A DNA stretch of 50,248 nt from Williamsia faeni (GTDB taxonomy: Bacteria > Actinomycetota > Actinomycetes > Mycobacteriales > Mycobacteriaceae), in contig QJJF01000017.1 of NCBI GenBank assembly GCA_003202005.1, positions 1 to 50,248 of the forward strand, read 5' to 3'. The first letter of the stretch is position 1. Every line of letters starts with the position of its first letter. Below the pieces are notes generated by a model. It was not told the DNA's origin. It did not search any database and saw nothing but the letters and a program-made list of their open reading frames with translations. Both the position numbers and the translations under genes were made by a program. Of this stretch, positions 1-8,033 are shown one piece after another.

Positions 1-911
1 TTGGGGGGACTCAGATCAATCGGGACTTCTTGGCCGTCGAGGGTGATCTTGGTGATCGACGAATCACACGCCAAGGCCAAGGCGGTCGCTTCGGTAATCG
101 GGCCCATCCACCGCAGAGATGCCGCCTCGGGATGATCGGCCGGGACGGTGACCATCACCTCGGTCCGCGGCGCCGACACCAAGTCCTGCCCACCGCCGCC
201 GCAATCCAGCAATTGGTGCAGCGCATCGGCGCGGCGCTGGGTCGGTGTGCGTGGATCGTCGCTGCCGTCGGGTTCGGGAAGGGCTCTGGACCAGAAATCC
301 AACGCGGAGAACAACTTTTCCCCGATCACCGCATCAACATCGAACTTGCCGACACATCGTCCTTCAGGGTTGACGACATAGTCCAGACTGTTCAACGACC
401 GGTCTTCGGCCGGCGGCGGACCGCCGGTGTCGTTGGCAATCTGATTGCCCAGGCCTCGCGCCACTGCTCCGATCTCGGACGGCGGAGCACCTGAAATGGC
501 GTGGCTCAACAGTTTTTGCTCGAACTCCACCCGCTGCTCGTCGGTCACCACCTCGTCGGATCGGTCGACGATATGTGCGACGCCTTTGACGATCGCATCG
601 ACATGTTCGGAGGACAGGAAACCGTCCCGCGAGTACCCGGCAGTGCGATCCAAACCTGCCAAACCGGACCCGACACGGATCCACCGATACGCCGCACCTG
701 GCGGGGCGCCATTGGCCTGCAACAGCTTTGCCGTTGTCGATCCGGCCTTGCGTGCCATACCTGACTGATCGATCACCGCCGCACACACCGCGAGCTGATA
801 CTCGCCGGCGTTGCGCAGAGTGATCAAGTCTTTTGTCATGGCGAGCAGATCGCCGGGATCATCAGGAATGACCAGATCAACCAGAGAATCGACGACATCG
901 AGAAGCCGCAT
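1..911 (-). CDS. DUF222 / 13E12-repeat family protein, N-terminal part (cut by window edge)
   Basis: Only the first 303 codons are inside the window; the C-terminal HNH part lies beyond the left edge. The protein starts MRLLDVVDSLVDLVIPDDPG and contains the usual DUF222 features: a helical N-terminus, the segment TTAKLLQANGAPPGAAYRWI, the SSEHVDAI block and the later QRRADALHQLLDCG block. This family (REP13E12 in mycobacteria) usually has DUF222 followed by an HNH nuclease domain and is present in many copies in mycolate actinobacteria. Its function is not established; nuclease activity or repeat-driven recombination have been suggested. The start at 911 has a clear GGAGGT ribosome-binding site 8 bases upstream. 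The gene looks intact as far as it can be seen. A second family member ends the window on the same strand. Confidence 0.85.
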   Translation of the reverse strand, partial: MRLLDVVDSLVDLVIPDDPGDLLAMTKDLITLRNAGEYQLAVCAAVIDQSGMARKAGSTTAKLLQANGAPPGAAYRWIRVGSGLAGLDRTAGYSRDGFLSSEHVDAIVKGVAHIVDRSDEVVTDEQRVEFEQKLLSHAISGAPPSEIGAVARGLGNQIANDTGGPPPAEDRSLNSLDYVVNPEGRCVGKFDVDAVIGEKLFSALDFWSRALPEPDGSDDPRTPTQRRADALHQLLDCGGGGQDLVSAPRTEVMVTVPADHPEAASLRWMGPITEATALALACDSSITKITLDGQEVPIDLSPP

Positions 912-1154
912 CACAGAACACCTCCAGGCAGAAACAGCAGGAAAGTTGACCGGTTTTCTGGGGGAAGTGTTTAACGCGACTCGTCGTATCTCTTCGGGCA
1001 ACTGTTTCCAGTCTACAGAATCGAACAGGTGTTCGCAATGCTTTTTCGCGAACCAATCAATCTGCTGCGATGAGTTCCGGCCGGGTCTCGGGTCAGTACT
1101 GGCGACCCGTAGGACGTCTACGACGCTCCCACCTCCCGACACCGAGGAGTCACC

Positions 1155-1831
1155 ATGACGACCACTCCGAGCGATCCGAACACTGCGCTGCCCGGCCGTC
1201 CTCCCATCGTCGACCTGGCCACCTGGCAGAGCGCCCGTGACGAACTCCTGATCCGGGAGAAGGCCCACACGCACTCCGGTGACGCCATCGCGGCGGCACG
1301 ACGGCGACTGCCGATGGTCGAGTTCGACGGCGCGGTCGAGGTCGTCGGACCAGACGGCCCGGTTCCGTTCCTGGATCTGTTCGGTGGCCGCGACGAGCTC
1401 GTGGTCTACAAGCACATGTGGTACGACGGCGCACCGCATCAGGGGCAGTGCGAGGGCTGCACCACCACGGCCTGGCATGTGAAGGACGCCGTCTACCTGA
1501 ACGCACGAAACGTGTCGTATGCCGTCTGACCACCGGACGGTGGGGCGAGGTCGCCTCCTACGTCGAGTTCATGGGGTACACCGAACCCTGGTTTTCGGTG
1601 CGCGATACCGAAGCGCCGATCGGCGACCGGATGGCCACATCACCAGCTTCCTGCGCGACGGTGATCGAACGTTCCTCACCTACTACACGACGGGCCGTGG
1701 CAACGAGCGGATCAACAGCTCTCTGGGCTGCTCGACATGACGCCCTACGGCCGCGGCGAGGCGTGGGAGGACAAGACCCGGCCCGGCGCGACCCCGTCGA
1801 GACCCTCGGCCGGCACGGACCACACCACTGA
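1155..1831 (+). pseudogene. DUF899 (thioredoxin-like) family gene broken by frameshifts
   Basis: Conserved DUF899 segments occur in order but in changing reading frames. Frame one (1155-1529) has ARDELLIREKAHTHSGDAIA, the LPMVEFDG block and FLDLFGGRDELVVYKHMW. Frame two, from about 1525, has the segment ending VEFMGYTEPWFSVRD. Frame three, from about 1640, has GHITSFLRDGDRTFLTYYTT followed by GRGNERINSSLG. Frame one returns at 1728 with LLDMTPYGRGEAWED. Three indels are needed to reconnect them, so no full-length product can be made. The CxxC pair of a classical thioredoxin is not conserved here; the first fragment has CEGC. The family has a thioredoxin-like fold and no firmly assigned reaction. 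The C-terminal boundary is approximate. Confidence 0.8.
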
Positions 1832-1903
1832 CTTTCGGACCGTTGCCGATCAAAATATGCCCGACGTGGCGTGGGGGCCTGGTTCTGAGGACAATGAACC
1901 CTT

Positions 1904-3556
1904 GTGACCGACGGACCCCTGATCGTGCAATCCGACAAAACCCTTCTCCTCGAGGTTGACCACCCCCTCGCTGCCGAGGCCCGAGCGGCCATCGCGCCGT
2001 TCGCCGAGCTCGAGCGTGCACCCGAACACGTGCACACGTACCGGGTGACACCGCTGGCGCTGTGGAACGCCCGGGCGGCCGGACACGACGCCGAACAGGT
2101 GGTTGATGCGCTGGTCACCTTCTCGCGCTACGCCGTGCCCCAGCCGCTGCTGATGGACGTGGTGGACACCATGGGCCGCTTCGGCCGGCTGCAGCTGGTG
2201 AAGAGCCCCGTGCACGGCCTGACGCTGGTGAGCACCGACCGGGCCGTCCTCATCGAGATCATGCGCAACAAGAAAATCGCGCCGATGCTCGGTGCCAGGG
2301 TGGACGACGACACCGTCATCGTGCACGCGTCCGAACGCGGCCGGCTCAAGCAGGTCCTGCTGAAGGTCGGCTGGCCCGCGGAGGACCTGGCCGGTTATGT
2401 CGACGGTGAAGCCCACGCCATCGCGCTCGACCAGAACGGCTGGGAGCTGCGCGACTACCAGCAGCTGGCCGCCGAGTCGTTCTGGGCCGGCGGTTCGGGT
2501 GTCGTGGTCCTGCCGTGTGGCGCAGGCAAGACGATGGTCGGAGCGGCCGCGATGGCAACCGCCCAGGCCACCACCCTGATCCTGGTCACCAACACCGTCG
2601 CCGGACGGCAGTGGAAGCGCGAGCTGATCGCGCGGACGTCCCTCACCGAGGAAGAGATCGGCGAGTACTCCGGCGAGCGCAAAGAGATCCGCCCGGTCAC
2701 CATCGCGACCTATCAGGTGATGACCCGCAAATCGAAGGGCGAGTACCGCAATCTCGATCTCTTCGATTCCCGGGACTGGGGCCTGATCATCTACGACGAG
2801 GTCCACCTGCTGCCCGCTCCGGTGTTCCGGATGACAGCCGATCTGCAGTCGCGGCGCCGGCTCGGCCTGACCGCGACCCTGGTGCGCGAGGACGGCCGGG
2901 AGGGTGACGTGTTCAGCCTCATCGGTCCCAAGCGGTATGACGCTCCGTGGAAAGACATCGAGGCCCAGGGCTGGATCGCACCGGCCGAGTGCATCGAGGT
3001 GCGCGTGACCCTCACCGACAACGAACGCCTCGAATACGCCGTCGCCGAGCCCGAAGAGAAGTACAAACTGTGCTCCACGGCGCACACCAAGATCAATGTC
3101 GTGAAGTCGATCCTGGAGCAGCACAAGGATTCTCAGACCCTGATCATCGGCGCCTACCTCGACCAGCTCGATGAGCTCGGTGCCGCCTTAGACGCCCCGG
3201 TGATCAAGGGGTCCACCAAGAACCGGGAACGCGAGGTGCTGTTCCAGCAGTTCCGCACCGGCGAGATCCAGATCCTGGTGGTGTCGAAGGTCGCCAACTT
3301 CTCGATCGATCTCCCCGAGGCGTCTGTTGCGGTCCAGGTCTCGGGTACCTTCGGCTCGCGGCAAGAAGAGGCCCAGCGCCTGGGCCGGCTCCTGCGCCCG
3401 AAAGCCGATGGCGGACAGGCACACTTCTACTCGGTGGTGTCCCGCGACACCGTCGATGCCGATTACGCCGCCCATCGGCAGCGGTTCCTGGCCGAACAGG
3501 GCTACGCCTATCGGATCACCGATGCCGACGATCTGCTCGGCCCCGCGATCGGCTGA
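1904..3556 (+). CDS. DNA repair helicase XPB (Ssl2-like superfamily 2 helicase)
   Basis: A 550-residue ATP-dependent 3'-5' DNA helicase of the bacterial XPB type, found in mycobacteria and relatives and linked to DNA unwinding in repair. The N-terminal third is the damage-recognition-like domain. Helicase domain 1 carries Walker A GCGAGKT (Lys209), the DEVH box (Asp298 to His301), LGLTATLVRED (motif III plus the RED motif typical of XPB) and then helicase domain 2 with SKVANFSIDLPEA and the arginine-finger region QRLGRLLRPK (motif VI). All core motifs are present and the length is normal. The start is GTG at 1904, giving MTDGPLIVQSDKTLLLE. It overlaps the tail of the broken DUF899 gene, so a promoter must lie inside that remnant. 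It converges directly on the next gene with no spacer. Confidence 0.96.
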   Translation: MTDGPLIVQSDKTLLLEVDHPLAAEARAAIAPFAELERAPEHVHTYRVTPLALWNARAAGHDAEQVVDALVTFSRYAVPQPLLMDVVDTMGRFGRLQLVKSPVHGLTLVSTDRAVLIEIMRNKKIAPMLGARVDDDTVIVHASERGRLKQVLLKVGWPAEDLAGYVDGEAHAIALDQNGWELRDYQQLAAESFWAGGSGVVVLPCGAGKTMVGAAAMATAQATTLILVTNTVAGRQWKRELIARTSLTEEEIGEYSGERKEIRPVTIATYQVMTRKSKGEYRNLDLFDSRDWGLIIYDEVHLLPAPVFRMTADLQSRRRLGLTATLVREDGREGDVFSLIGPKRYDAPWKDIEAQGWIAPAECIEVRVTLTDNERLEYAVAEPEEKYKLCSTAHTKINVVKSILEQHKDSQTLIIGAYLDQLDELGAALDAPVIKGSTKNREREVLFQQFRTGEIQILVVSKVANFSIDLPEASVAVQVSGTFGSRQEEAQRLGRLLRPKADGGQAHFYSVVSRDTVDADYAAHRQRFLAEQGYAYRITDADDLLGPAIG

Positions 3557-4243
3557 TCAGTCGGTAGGACTGCCGAAGCAGAACCCGAGCGGCGACGGCC
3601 GGTCGAAGGTCACGGCGCTGGGGCAGTCGGGAACGGTTGTCGACTCCACCCTCACGAGCACCTTGAGGACCGTGTTGATCTGGCTGCTCGCGGCCACGCA
3701 GGGGACCTCTTTCATGCCGGTCAGTGAGGCGATCGGGACCTCATAGCACTTGCCTTCCTGAAAGTTCGGGACGAGGCAGAGCTTCGTTTCGTTCGCACCG
3801 GTCTGGGTGAGCTCGGAATACTGCTCTCCCCCACAGGAATCCGAACTCGAGTCGAGTGTCTCGGCAACGATGAAGTTCAGCGGCGACGTCGTGCCGCAAT
3901 CGACGATGTCGAAGTCCGCGTCCGAGTTGGCCCCGGACAAGGTGATGCAGTCGGCGGCCTCGACGTCGTCGATGTCGTCGCCGAGGAAAAACGCAAACGC
4001 CACCACCGCAGCGACGCCGGCGACGAGAACTGCGGTAACCACCGCGAGGACCACCCACAACGTGCGCTTATTGCGGGGTGGAGGTTGCTGGTAGTTGCCG
4101 TATGGACTCCCGCCGTACTGCGGGACCGCGCCGTAGGGCACCGGGGGCGGATATGACTGTCCGGGATACGGCTGCCCATAGGGGTTGTTGCCACCGGGAC
4201 CGTAGGGTCCCGGTGCGCCGGGATAGGGACCTTGATCTGACAC
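3557..4243 (-). CDS. Proline-rich, membrane-anchored LppU/SCO3897-like protein
   Basis: A 228-residue protein of unknown exact role. Residues 1 to about 57 are a cytoplasmic Pro/Gly/Tyr-rich tail with repeats such as GPYGPGGNNPYGQPYPGQ. A single transmembrane helix follows at about residues 60-88 (LWVVLAVVTAVLVAGVAAVV). The extracellular domain of about 135 residues has regularly spaced cysteines (ADCITL, DIVDCG, SCGGEQY, KLCLVP, GKCYEVP, VPCVA, PDCPS, GFCFG), which suggests several disulphides. This layout matches the LppU/SCO3897 or septum-formation-like groups common in actinobacteria. The gene is convergent with the XPB helicase and divergent from dapC, with a 144-bp promoter region between the start codons. 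The ATG at 4243 begins MSDQGPYPGAPG. Confidence 0.7.
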   Translation of the reverse strand: MSDQGPYPGAPGPYGPGGNNPYGQPYPGQSYPPPVPYGAVPQYGGSPYGNYQQPPPRNKRTLWVVLAVVTAVLVAGVAAVVAFAFFLGDDIDDVEAADCITLSGANSDADFDIVDCGTTSPLNFIVAETLDSSSDSCGGEQYSELTQTGANETKLCLVPNFQEGKCYEVPIASLTGMKEVPCVAASSQINTVLKVLVRVESTTVPDCPSAVTFDRPSPLGFCFGSPTD

Positions 4244-4387
4244 GCGTTGCCTCCCGGCGACCGACGACGATGAGATTCTGAGCCTAGCCCGCCGACCATT
4301 GCGGCACAGAGATGAACGCGTCGGATCGGGTGACCGCTGTAGCGTTGACGGCTGTAGGCACCCGGATATGCCAGGAGGGCAGCAGAC

Positions 4388-5545
4388 ATGCGGATCGTCA
4401 AACGGCTACAACCGTTCTCGTCGACCATCTTCGCTGAGATGTCCCAGTTGGCAGTCCAGCACGATGCCATCAATCTCGGGCAGGGCTTCCCGGACACCGA
4501 TGGCCCGCTGTCGATGCTCATGGCCGCGCAGGATGCGATCGCCACCGGACACAACCAGTACCCGCCCGGCCCCGGGATCCCGGAACTGCGGGCGGCCGTT
4601 GCGCGGCATCAACTCGACCACTACGGGCTGCAGTACGACCCGGACACCGAGGTCCTGATCACCGTCGGTGCCACCGAAGCGATCGCCGGTGCGGTTGTCG
4701 GCCTGGTCGAGCCGGGCACCGACGTGGTGATGATCGAGCCGTATTACGACTGCTACGCCGCCGCCACCGCGATGGCCGGCGCCAACCGGGTCACCGTCCC
4801 GCTCGTTCCGGACGGCGACGGTTTCACCCTCGACCGCGACGCGTTGAACCGCGCGATCACCCCCCAAACGTCCCTGGTCATCATCAACTCGCCGCACAAT
4901 CCCACCGGCACAGTCCTTTCCAACGATGATCTGAACGCCATCGCGGCCGCCTGCATCAGCAACGACGTGGTGGCGCTGACCGACGAGGTCTACGAGCACC
5001 TGCTGTTCGACAACCGCACGCACACTCCGCTGGCAACCCTGCCGGGCATGAAGGAGCGGACGCTGCGTGTCTCGTCGGCCGGGAAGACGTTCAACTGCAC
5101 CGGATGGAAGGTCGGCTGGATCAGCGGGCCGGCCGAACTGGTTGCCGCCGCCCGCGCCGCCAAGCAGTTCATGAGCTACGTCGGCAGCGGACCGTTCCAG
5201 CCGGCCATCGCCTTGGCCCTCGACACCGAGATGGATTGGGTTCGCGGCTCCGCGGCCCGACTCGAGCGCAGCCGTGATCTCATCACCGGTGCACTGACCG
5301 ATGTCGGATTCGACGTGCATCGCAGCGAGGGCACTTACTTCGTCGTCGCCGACCCCCGTCCGCTCGGCTATCACGACGGGGCGGCCTTCTGCCGCGAGCT
5401 GCCCGGCCGGATCGGGGTCGCCGCGGTCCCGGTGGGCGCGTTCGTCGATCACCACGACCAATGGAGCCATCTGGTCCGGTTCGCGTTCGCCAAGCGCGAC
5501 AACGTCATCGAAGAAGCCGCCCGGCGGCTGCGCGCGTTGGCCTGA
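4388..5545 (+). CDS. dapC: PLP aminotransferase, DapC-type (N-succinyldiaminopimelate aminotransferase)
   Basis: A 385-residue fold-type I class I/II aminotransferase. The PLP lysine is Lys233 in SSAGKTFNCTGWKVGW. Other marks are NLGQGFPDTDGP, NQYPPGPGIPELR, the TVGATEAIAG phosphate-binding turn, NSPHNPTGTVLS and the C-terminal LVRFAFAKRD arginine that binds the substrate carboxylate. Along its length it reads very close to M. tuberculosis Rv0858c (DapC), which acts in the succinylase branch of lysine/diaminopimelate synthesis. Kynurenine or methionine aminotransferases of the same subfamily are the alternative. The ATG at 4388 follows the sequence ggagggcagcagac, giving a usable ribosome-binding site. 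It is the first gene of a plus-strand pair with the AlkB-like gene. Confidence 0.88.
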   Translation: MRIVKRLQPFSSTIFAEMSQLAVQHDAINLGQGFPDTDGPLSMLMAAQDAIATGHNQYPPGPGIPELRAAVARHQLDHYGLQYDPDTEVLITVGATEAIAGAVVGLVEPGTDVVMIEPYYDCYAAATAMAGANRVTVPLVPDGDGFTLDRDALNRAITPQTSLVIINSPHNPTGTVLSNDDLNAIAAACISNDVVALTDEVYEHLLFDNRTHTPLATLPGMKERTLRVSSAGKTFNCTGWKVGWISGPAELVAAARAAKQFMSYVGSGPFQPAIALALDTEMDWVRGSAARLERSRDLITGALTDVGFDVHRSEGTYFVVADPRPLGYHDGAAFCRELPGRIGVAAVPVGAFVDHHDQWSHLVRFAFAKRDNVIEEAARRLRALA

Positions 5546-5575
5546 CCAAGTTCGCACATGTGTTCTAATCGCGGT

Positions 5576-6226
5576 ATGGTCAGGACCATGACTCCGGGTC
5601 GTCAGGTGTCGCTGTTCGAGGACTTCAGCGACGCAGCCATCCCCGCCGCGTTGAATCCGCTGGCGGGTCGAGTGGTCCGCCGGGAGCTCACCGATGGTGC
5701 CTGGGTCGACCTGCGACCGGGTTGGGTCACCGGTGCCGACGAGCTCTTCGACCGACTGCGCGCCGACGTGCCATGGCGCGCCGAGAAGCGGCAGATGTAC
5801 GACCGCTATCTCGAGGTGCCGCGCCTGGTCAGCCAGTACCTCGACGCCGCCGATACTCCACATCCACTGCTTCGCACCTGCCGCGACGCCTTGACCGACA
5901 ACTACCGCGCCGAGCTGCCGGAGGGATTCGCATCGGCTGGGTTGTGCCTGTACCGCAACGGCAATGACAGTGTCGCCTGGCACGGGGACACCATCGGCCG
6001 GGGCAAGTCCGAAGACACGATGGTTGCGATCCTCTCTCTGGGATCTCCGCGACCGCTCATGTTGCGCCCGGTCACCGGCGGCCCCTCACTGCGATTCACG
6101 CTCGGCCACGGCGACCTGCTGGTGATGGGCGGCAGCTGCCAGCGCACGTGGCAGCACGCCGTCCCGAAAACCACCGGCGTCGGCCCCCGGGTCAGTGTTC
6201 AGTTCCGTCCTCCGGGGGTGTGGTGA
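5576..6226 (+). CDS. AlkB-like 2-oxoglutarate/Fe(II) dioxygenase
   Basis: A protein of about 216 residues related to AlkB-type nucleic-acid demethylases, which remove alkyl groups from N1-methyladenine or N3-methylcytosine by oxidation. The metal ligands are His136-x-Asp138 in AWHGDTIG and a distal His194 in TWQHAVPK. The 2-oxoglutarate-binding arginines sit in GPRVSVQFRPPG. The family segments PWRAEKRQMYDR and ASAGLCLYRNGNDSVAWHGD match actinobacterial AlkB homologues. The start is uncertain between ATG 5576 and ATG 5588; neither has a strong ribosome-binding site, and a further ATG at 5558 is possible. It lies 30 bases after dapC and ends 2 bases from the convergent SDR gene. Confidence 0.85.
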   Translation: MVRTMTPGRQVSLFEDFSDAAIPAALNPLAGRVVRRELTDGAWVDLRPGWVTGADELFDRLRADVPWRAEKRQMYDRYLEVPRLVSQYLDAADTPHPLLRTCRDALTDNYRAELPEGFASAGLCLYRNGNDSVAWHGDTIGRGKSEDTMVAILSLGSPRPLMLRPVTGGPSLRFTLGHGDLLVMGGSCQRTWQHAVPKTTGVGPRVSVQFRPPGVW

Positions 6227-6228
6227 CC

Positions 6229-7104
6229 TCAGACCGGATAGGTCACCCCGGTGAGCTTCTCTGATGCCGTCCACAGCTGCGCCGCAAGCTCGACGTCTTT
6301 GGACAGCCCGGTCGATGGCGATTCCCCCACCGGCCCGCGCATCCCCAGCAACCGGGTTGGACCCCAGTAAACCCGCGGGTCGGCATCAGCTTCTGTCGCG
6401 GCGAAGATCGTCGACTGCGCAGCCTTGCGTGGATGATGCCCAACCAATCTCGTCGCCGGTCTGGCCAGCTTGTCAATGAAAGTCTCTGTGTGAGAGAACA
6501 GTTCGGTCGACGAGACGCCGGGGTGCACCGCATACGAACGCTTCTTCGACCCGGCCGCCTGCAACCGCCGCTGCAGTTCGCGGGCGAACATCAGATTGGC
6601 GAGCTTCGACTGGCCGTAGGCGACGGCGCGGACGTATCGCCGATTCTCATAGTTGAGGTCGTCGATGTGCAGCGTCGGCGTCTGCCGGTGCGCGAGGCTC
6701 GCGACCGTGACCACGCGGTCTGCCACCTTGTCCAGCAGCAGCCCGGTGAGAGCGAAATGGCCGAGATGATTCACGCCGAACTGGGTTTCGAACCCGTCCA
6801 CCGTCAGCCGGAACGGAGTGTTCATCACCCCGGCGTTGTTGATCAGAACATCGCACGGACCGACCTGATCGGCAAAGGCCCGCACGGAAGACAGATCTCC
6901 GAGATCAAGGTGAGCGACCTCGAGATCGCCGTCTATCCGGGTGGCGAGGCGACCGGCCTTTGAGATGTCGCGGCAGGCCATGACCACAGTTGCACCTCTG
7001 CCGGCGAGCGCGCTGGTGATGCATTCACCCAACCCGCCGTTGGCGCCGGTGACAACAAACGTTCGGCCGGTCTGATCAGGTATGTCGTCGAGCGTCCACC
7101 CCAT
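6229..7104 (-). CDS. Short-chain dehydrogenase/reductase (retinol-dehydrogenase-like), copy 2 of a tandem pair
   Basis: A 291-residue NAD(P)-dependent oxidoreductase of the larger SDR group that includes retinol dehydrogenase and protochlorophyllide reductase-like proteins. The Rossmann glycine motif is TGANGGLGE, followed by NNAGVM and the catalytic YGQSK. The C-terminal extension ends SEKLTGVTYPV. The start at 7104 (MGWTLDDIPDQTGRTF) is chosen because it aligns with the start of the neighbouring paralogue; upstream in-frame sequence reads as low-complexity shadow sequence. The upstream SDR gene ends 5 bases before this start, so the two are probably co-transcribed. The substrate cannot be read from the sequence. 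Confidence 0.88.
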   Translation of the reverse strand: MGWTLDDIPDQTGRTFVVTGANGGLGECITSALAGRGATVVMACRDISKAGRLATRIDGDLEVAHLDLGDLSSVRAFADQVGPCDVLINNAGVMNTPFRLTVDGFETQFGVNHLGHFALTGLLLDKVADRVVTVASLAHRQTPTLHIDDLNYENRRYVRAVAYGQSKLANLMFARELQRRLQAAGSKKRSYAVHPGVSSTELFSHTETFIDKLARPATRLVGHHPRKAAQSTIFAATEADADPRVYWGPTRLLGMRGPVGESPSTGLSKDVELAAQLWTASEKLTGVTYPV

Positions 7105-7109
7105 CAGCG

Positions 7110-7991
7110 CTAGAGCTTCGGATCGACGGAGTACGTCACGCCGGTCAGCGATTCGGAGAGTTCCCAGAGCCCGGCGGCGACCAGTTCGTCGCGTGATCGT
7201 TTGTTGCCCGTGGCCGGTCCCGGTGCCCCGCGCATCCCACCGAGTTTGGTCGGACCGTAGAAGCCGCCGGATCGGGCATGATCCGAGGTCGCGGCGTACA
7301 GGCTGGGCAGCGCGCCGTCGGCAGCCGATTGGGCCATGAGGTTCCCCAGACCCATCAGGCGATCCCACACCGATTCTGTGTGTGACTGCAGTTCGGTGGC
7401 CGCGTATCCGGGATGGGCCGCCATCGATTTCACGGTCGACCCGGCCGCACCCAACCGTCGCGCGAGTTCGTAGGAGAACTGCAGATTGGCCAGTTTCGAC
7501 TGACCATATGCGGGCCATCGGGAGTACGAGCGTTGCCGATAATTCGGGTCCTCGAGGTCGATCTTGCCGATCTTGTGCATCGTCGATGACACCGTGACCA
7601 CCCGGTCGGCGATCTTGGGAAGGAGCAGACCGGTGAGTGCAAAGTGCCCGAAGTGGTTGGTGCCGATCTGTTTTTCGAAGCCGTCGACCGTGCGCCCCTG
7701 CGGGATTGCCATGACACCCGCGTTGTTGATCAGGACATCGATGGGACCGGTCCGCTCGGCGCAGGCGCGAACGGAGCTCAGGTCGGCGAGGTCGAGCTCG
7801 GTGATGCTGGCATTGGAGCCGATCCGGGCCGCGACGGGCTCCGCTTTTGCAACTGTTCGGCAGGCCAGGATCACGTTCGCGCCGGCGGAACCCAGTGCCA
7901 GTGCGGTTTGTTCACCGAGTCCGCTGTTGGCTCCGGTGATCAGGAACGTGCGACCGCTCTGATCTCCGATATCCGCCGTGGTCCATGTCAT
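7110..7991 (-). CDS. Short-chain dehydrogenase/reductase (retinol-dehydrogenase-like), copy 1 of a tandem pair
   Basis: A 293-residue SDR and paralogue of the next gene downstream. Both share the opening DI.DQ.GRTF, TGANSGLGEQ, the DLSSVRA segment, DVLINNAGVM, NHFGHFALTGLLL, catalytic YGQSKLANL and an end reading ESLTGVTYSV. The divergence seen by eye is moderate, so the duplication is old, and the pair could have different substrates. The ATG at 7991 begins MTWTTADIGDQSG. The 40-base gap upstream to the adenylate cyclase gene leaves little room for a promoter, so read-through from the cyclase gene is possible. No nearby gene suggests the substrate. Confidence 0.9.
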   Translation of the reverse strand: MTWTTADIGDQSGRTFLITGANSGLGEQTALALGSAGANVILACRTVAKAEPVAARIGSNASITELDLADLSSVRACAERTGPIDVLINNAGVMAIPQGRTVDGFEKQIGTNHFGHFALTGLLLPKIADRVVTVSSTMHKIGKIDLEDPNYRQRSYSRWPAYGQSKLANLQFSYELARRLGAAGSTVKSMAAHPGYAATELQSHTESVWDRLMGLGNLMAQSAADGALPSLYAATSDHARSGGFYGPTKLGGMRGAPGPATGNKRSRDELVAAGLWELSESLTGVTYSVDPKL

Positions 7992-8033
7992 CGTCTCTAC
8001 CTAACCCCTCGTCGTTCGAGCATCGATGTGTTG

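Noticed and set aside
1850-3124. Long minus-strand open frame opposite the XPB helicase gene
   Set aside because: It mirrors strongly conserved helicase codons and shows no domain of its own.
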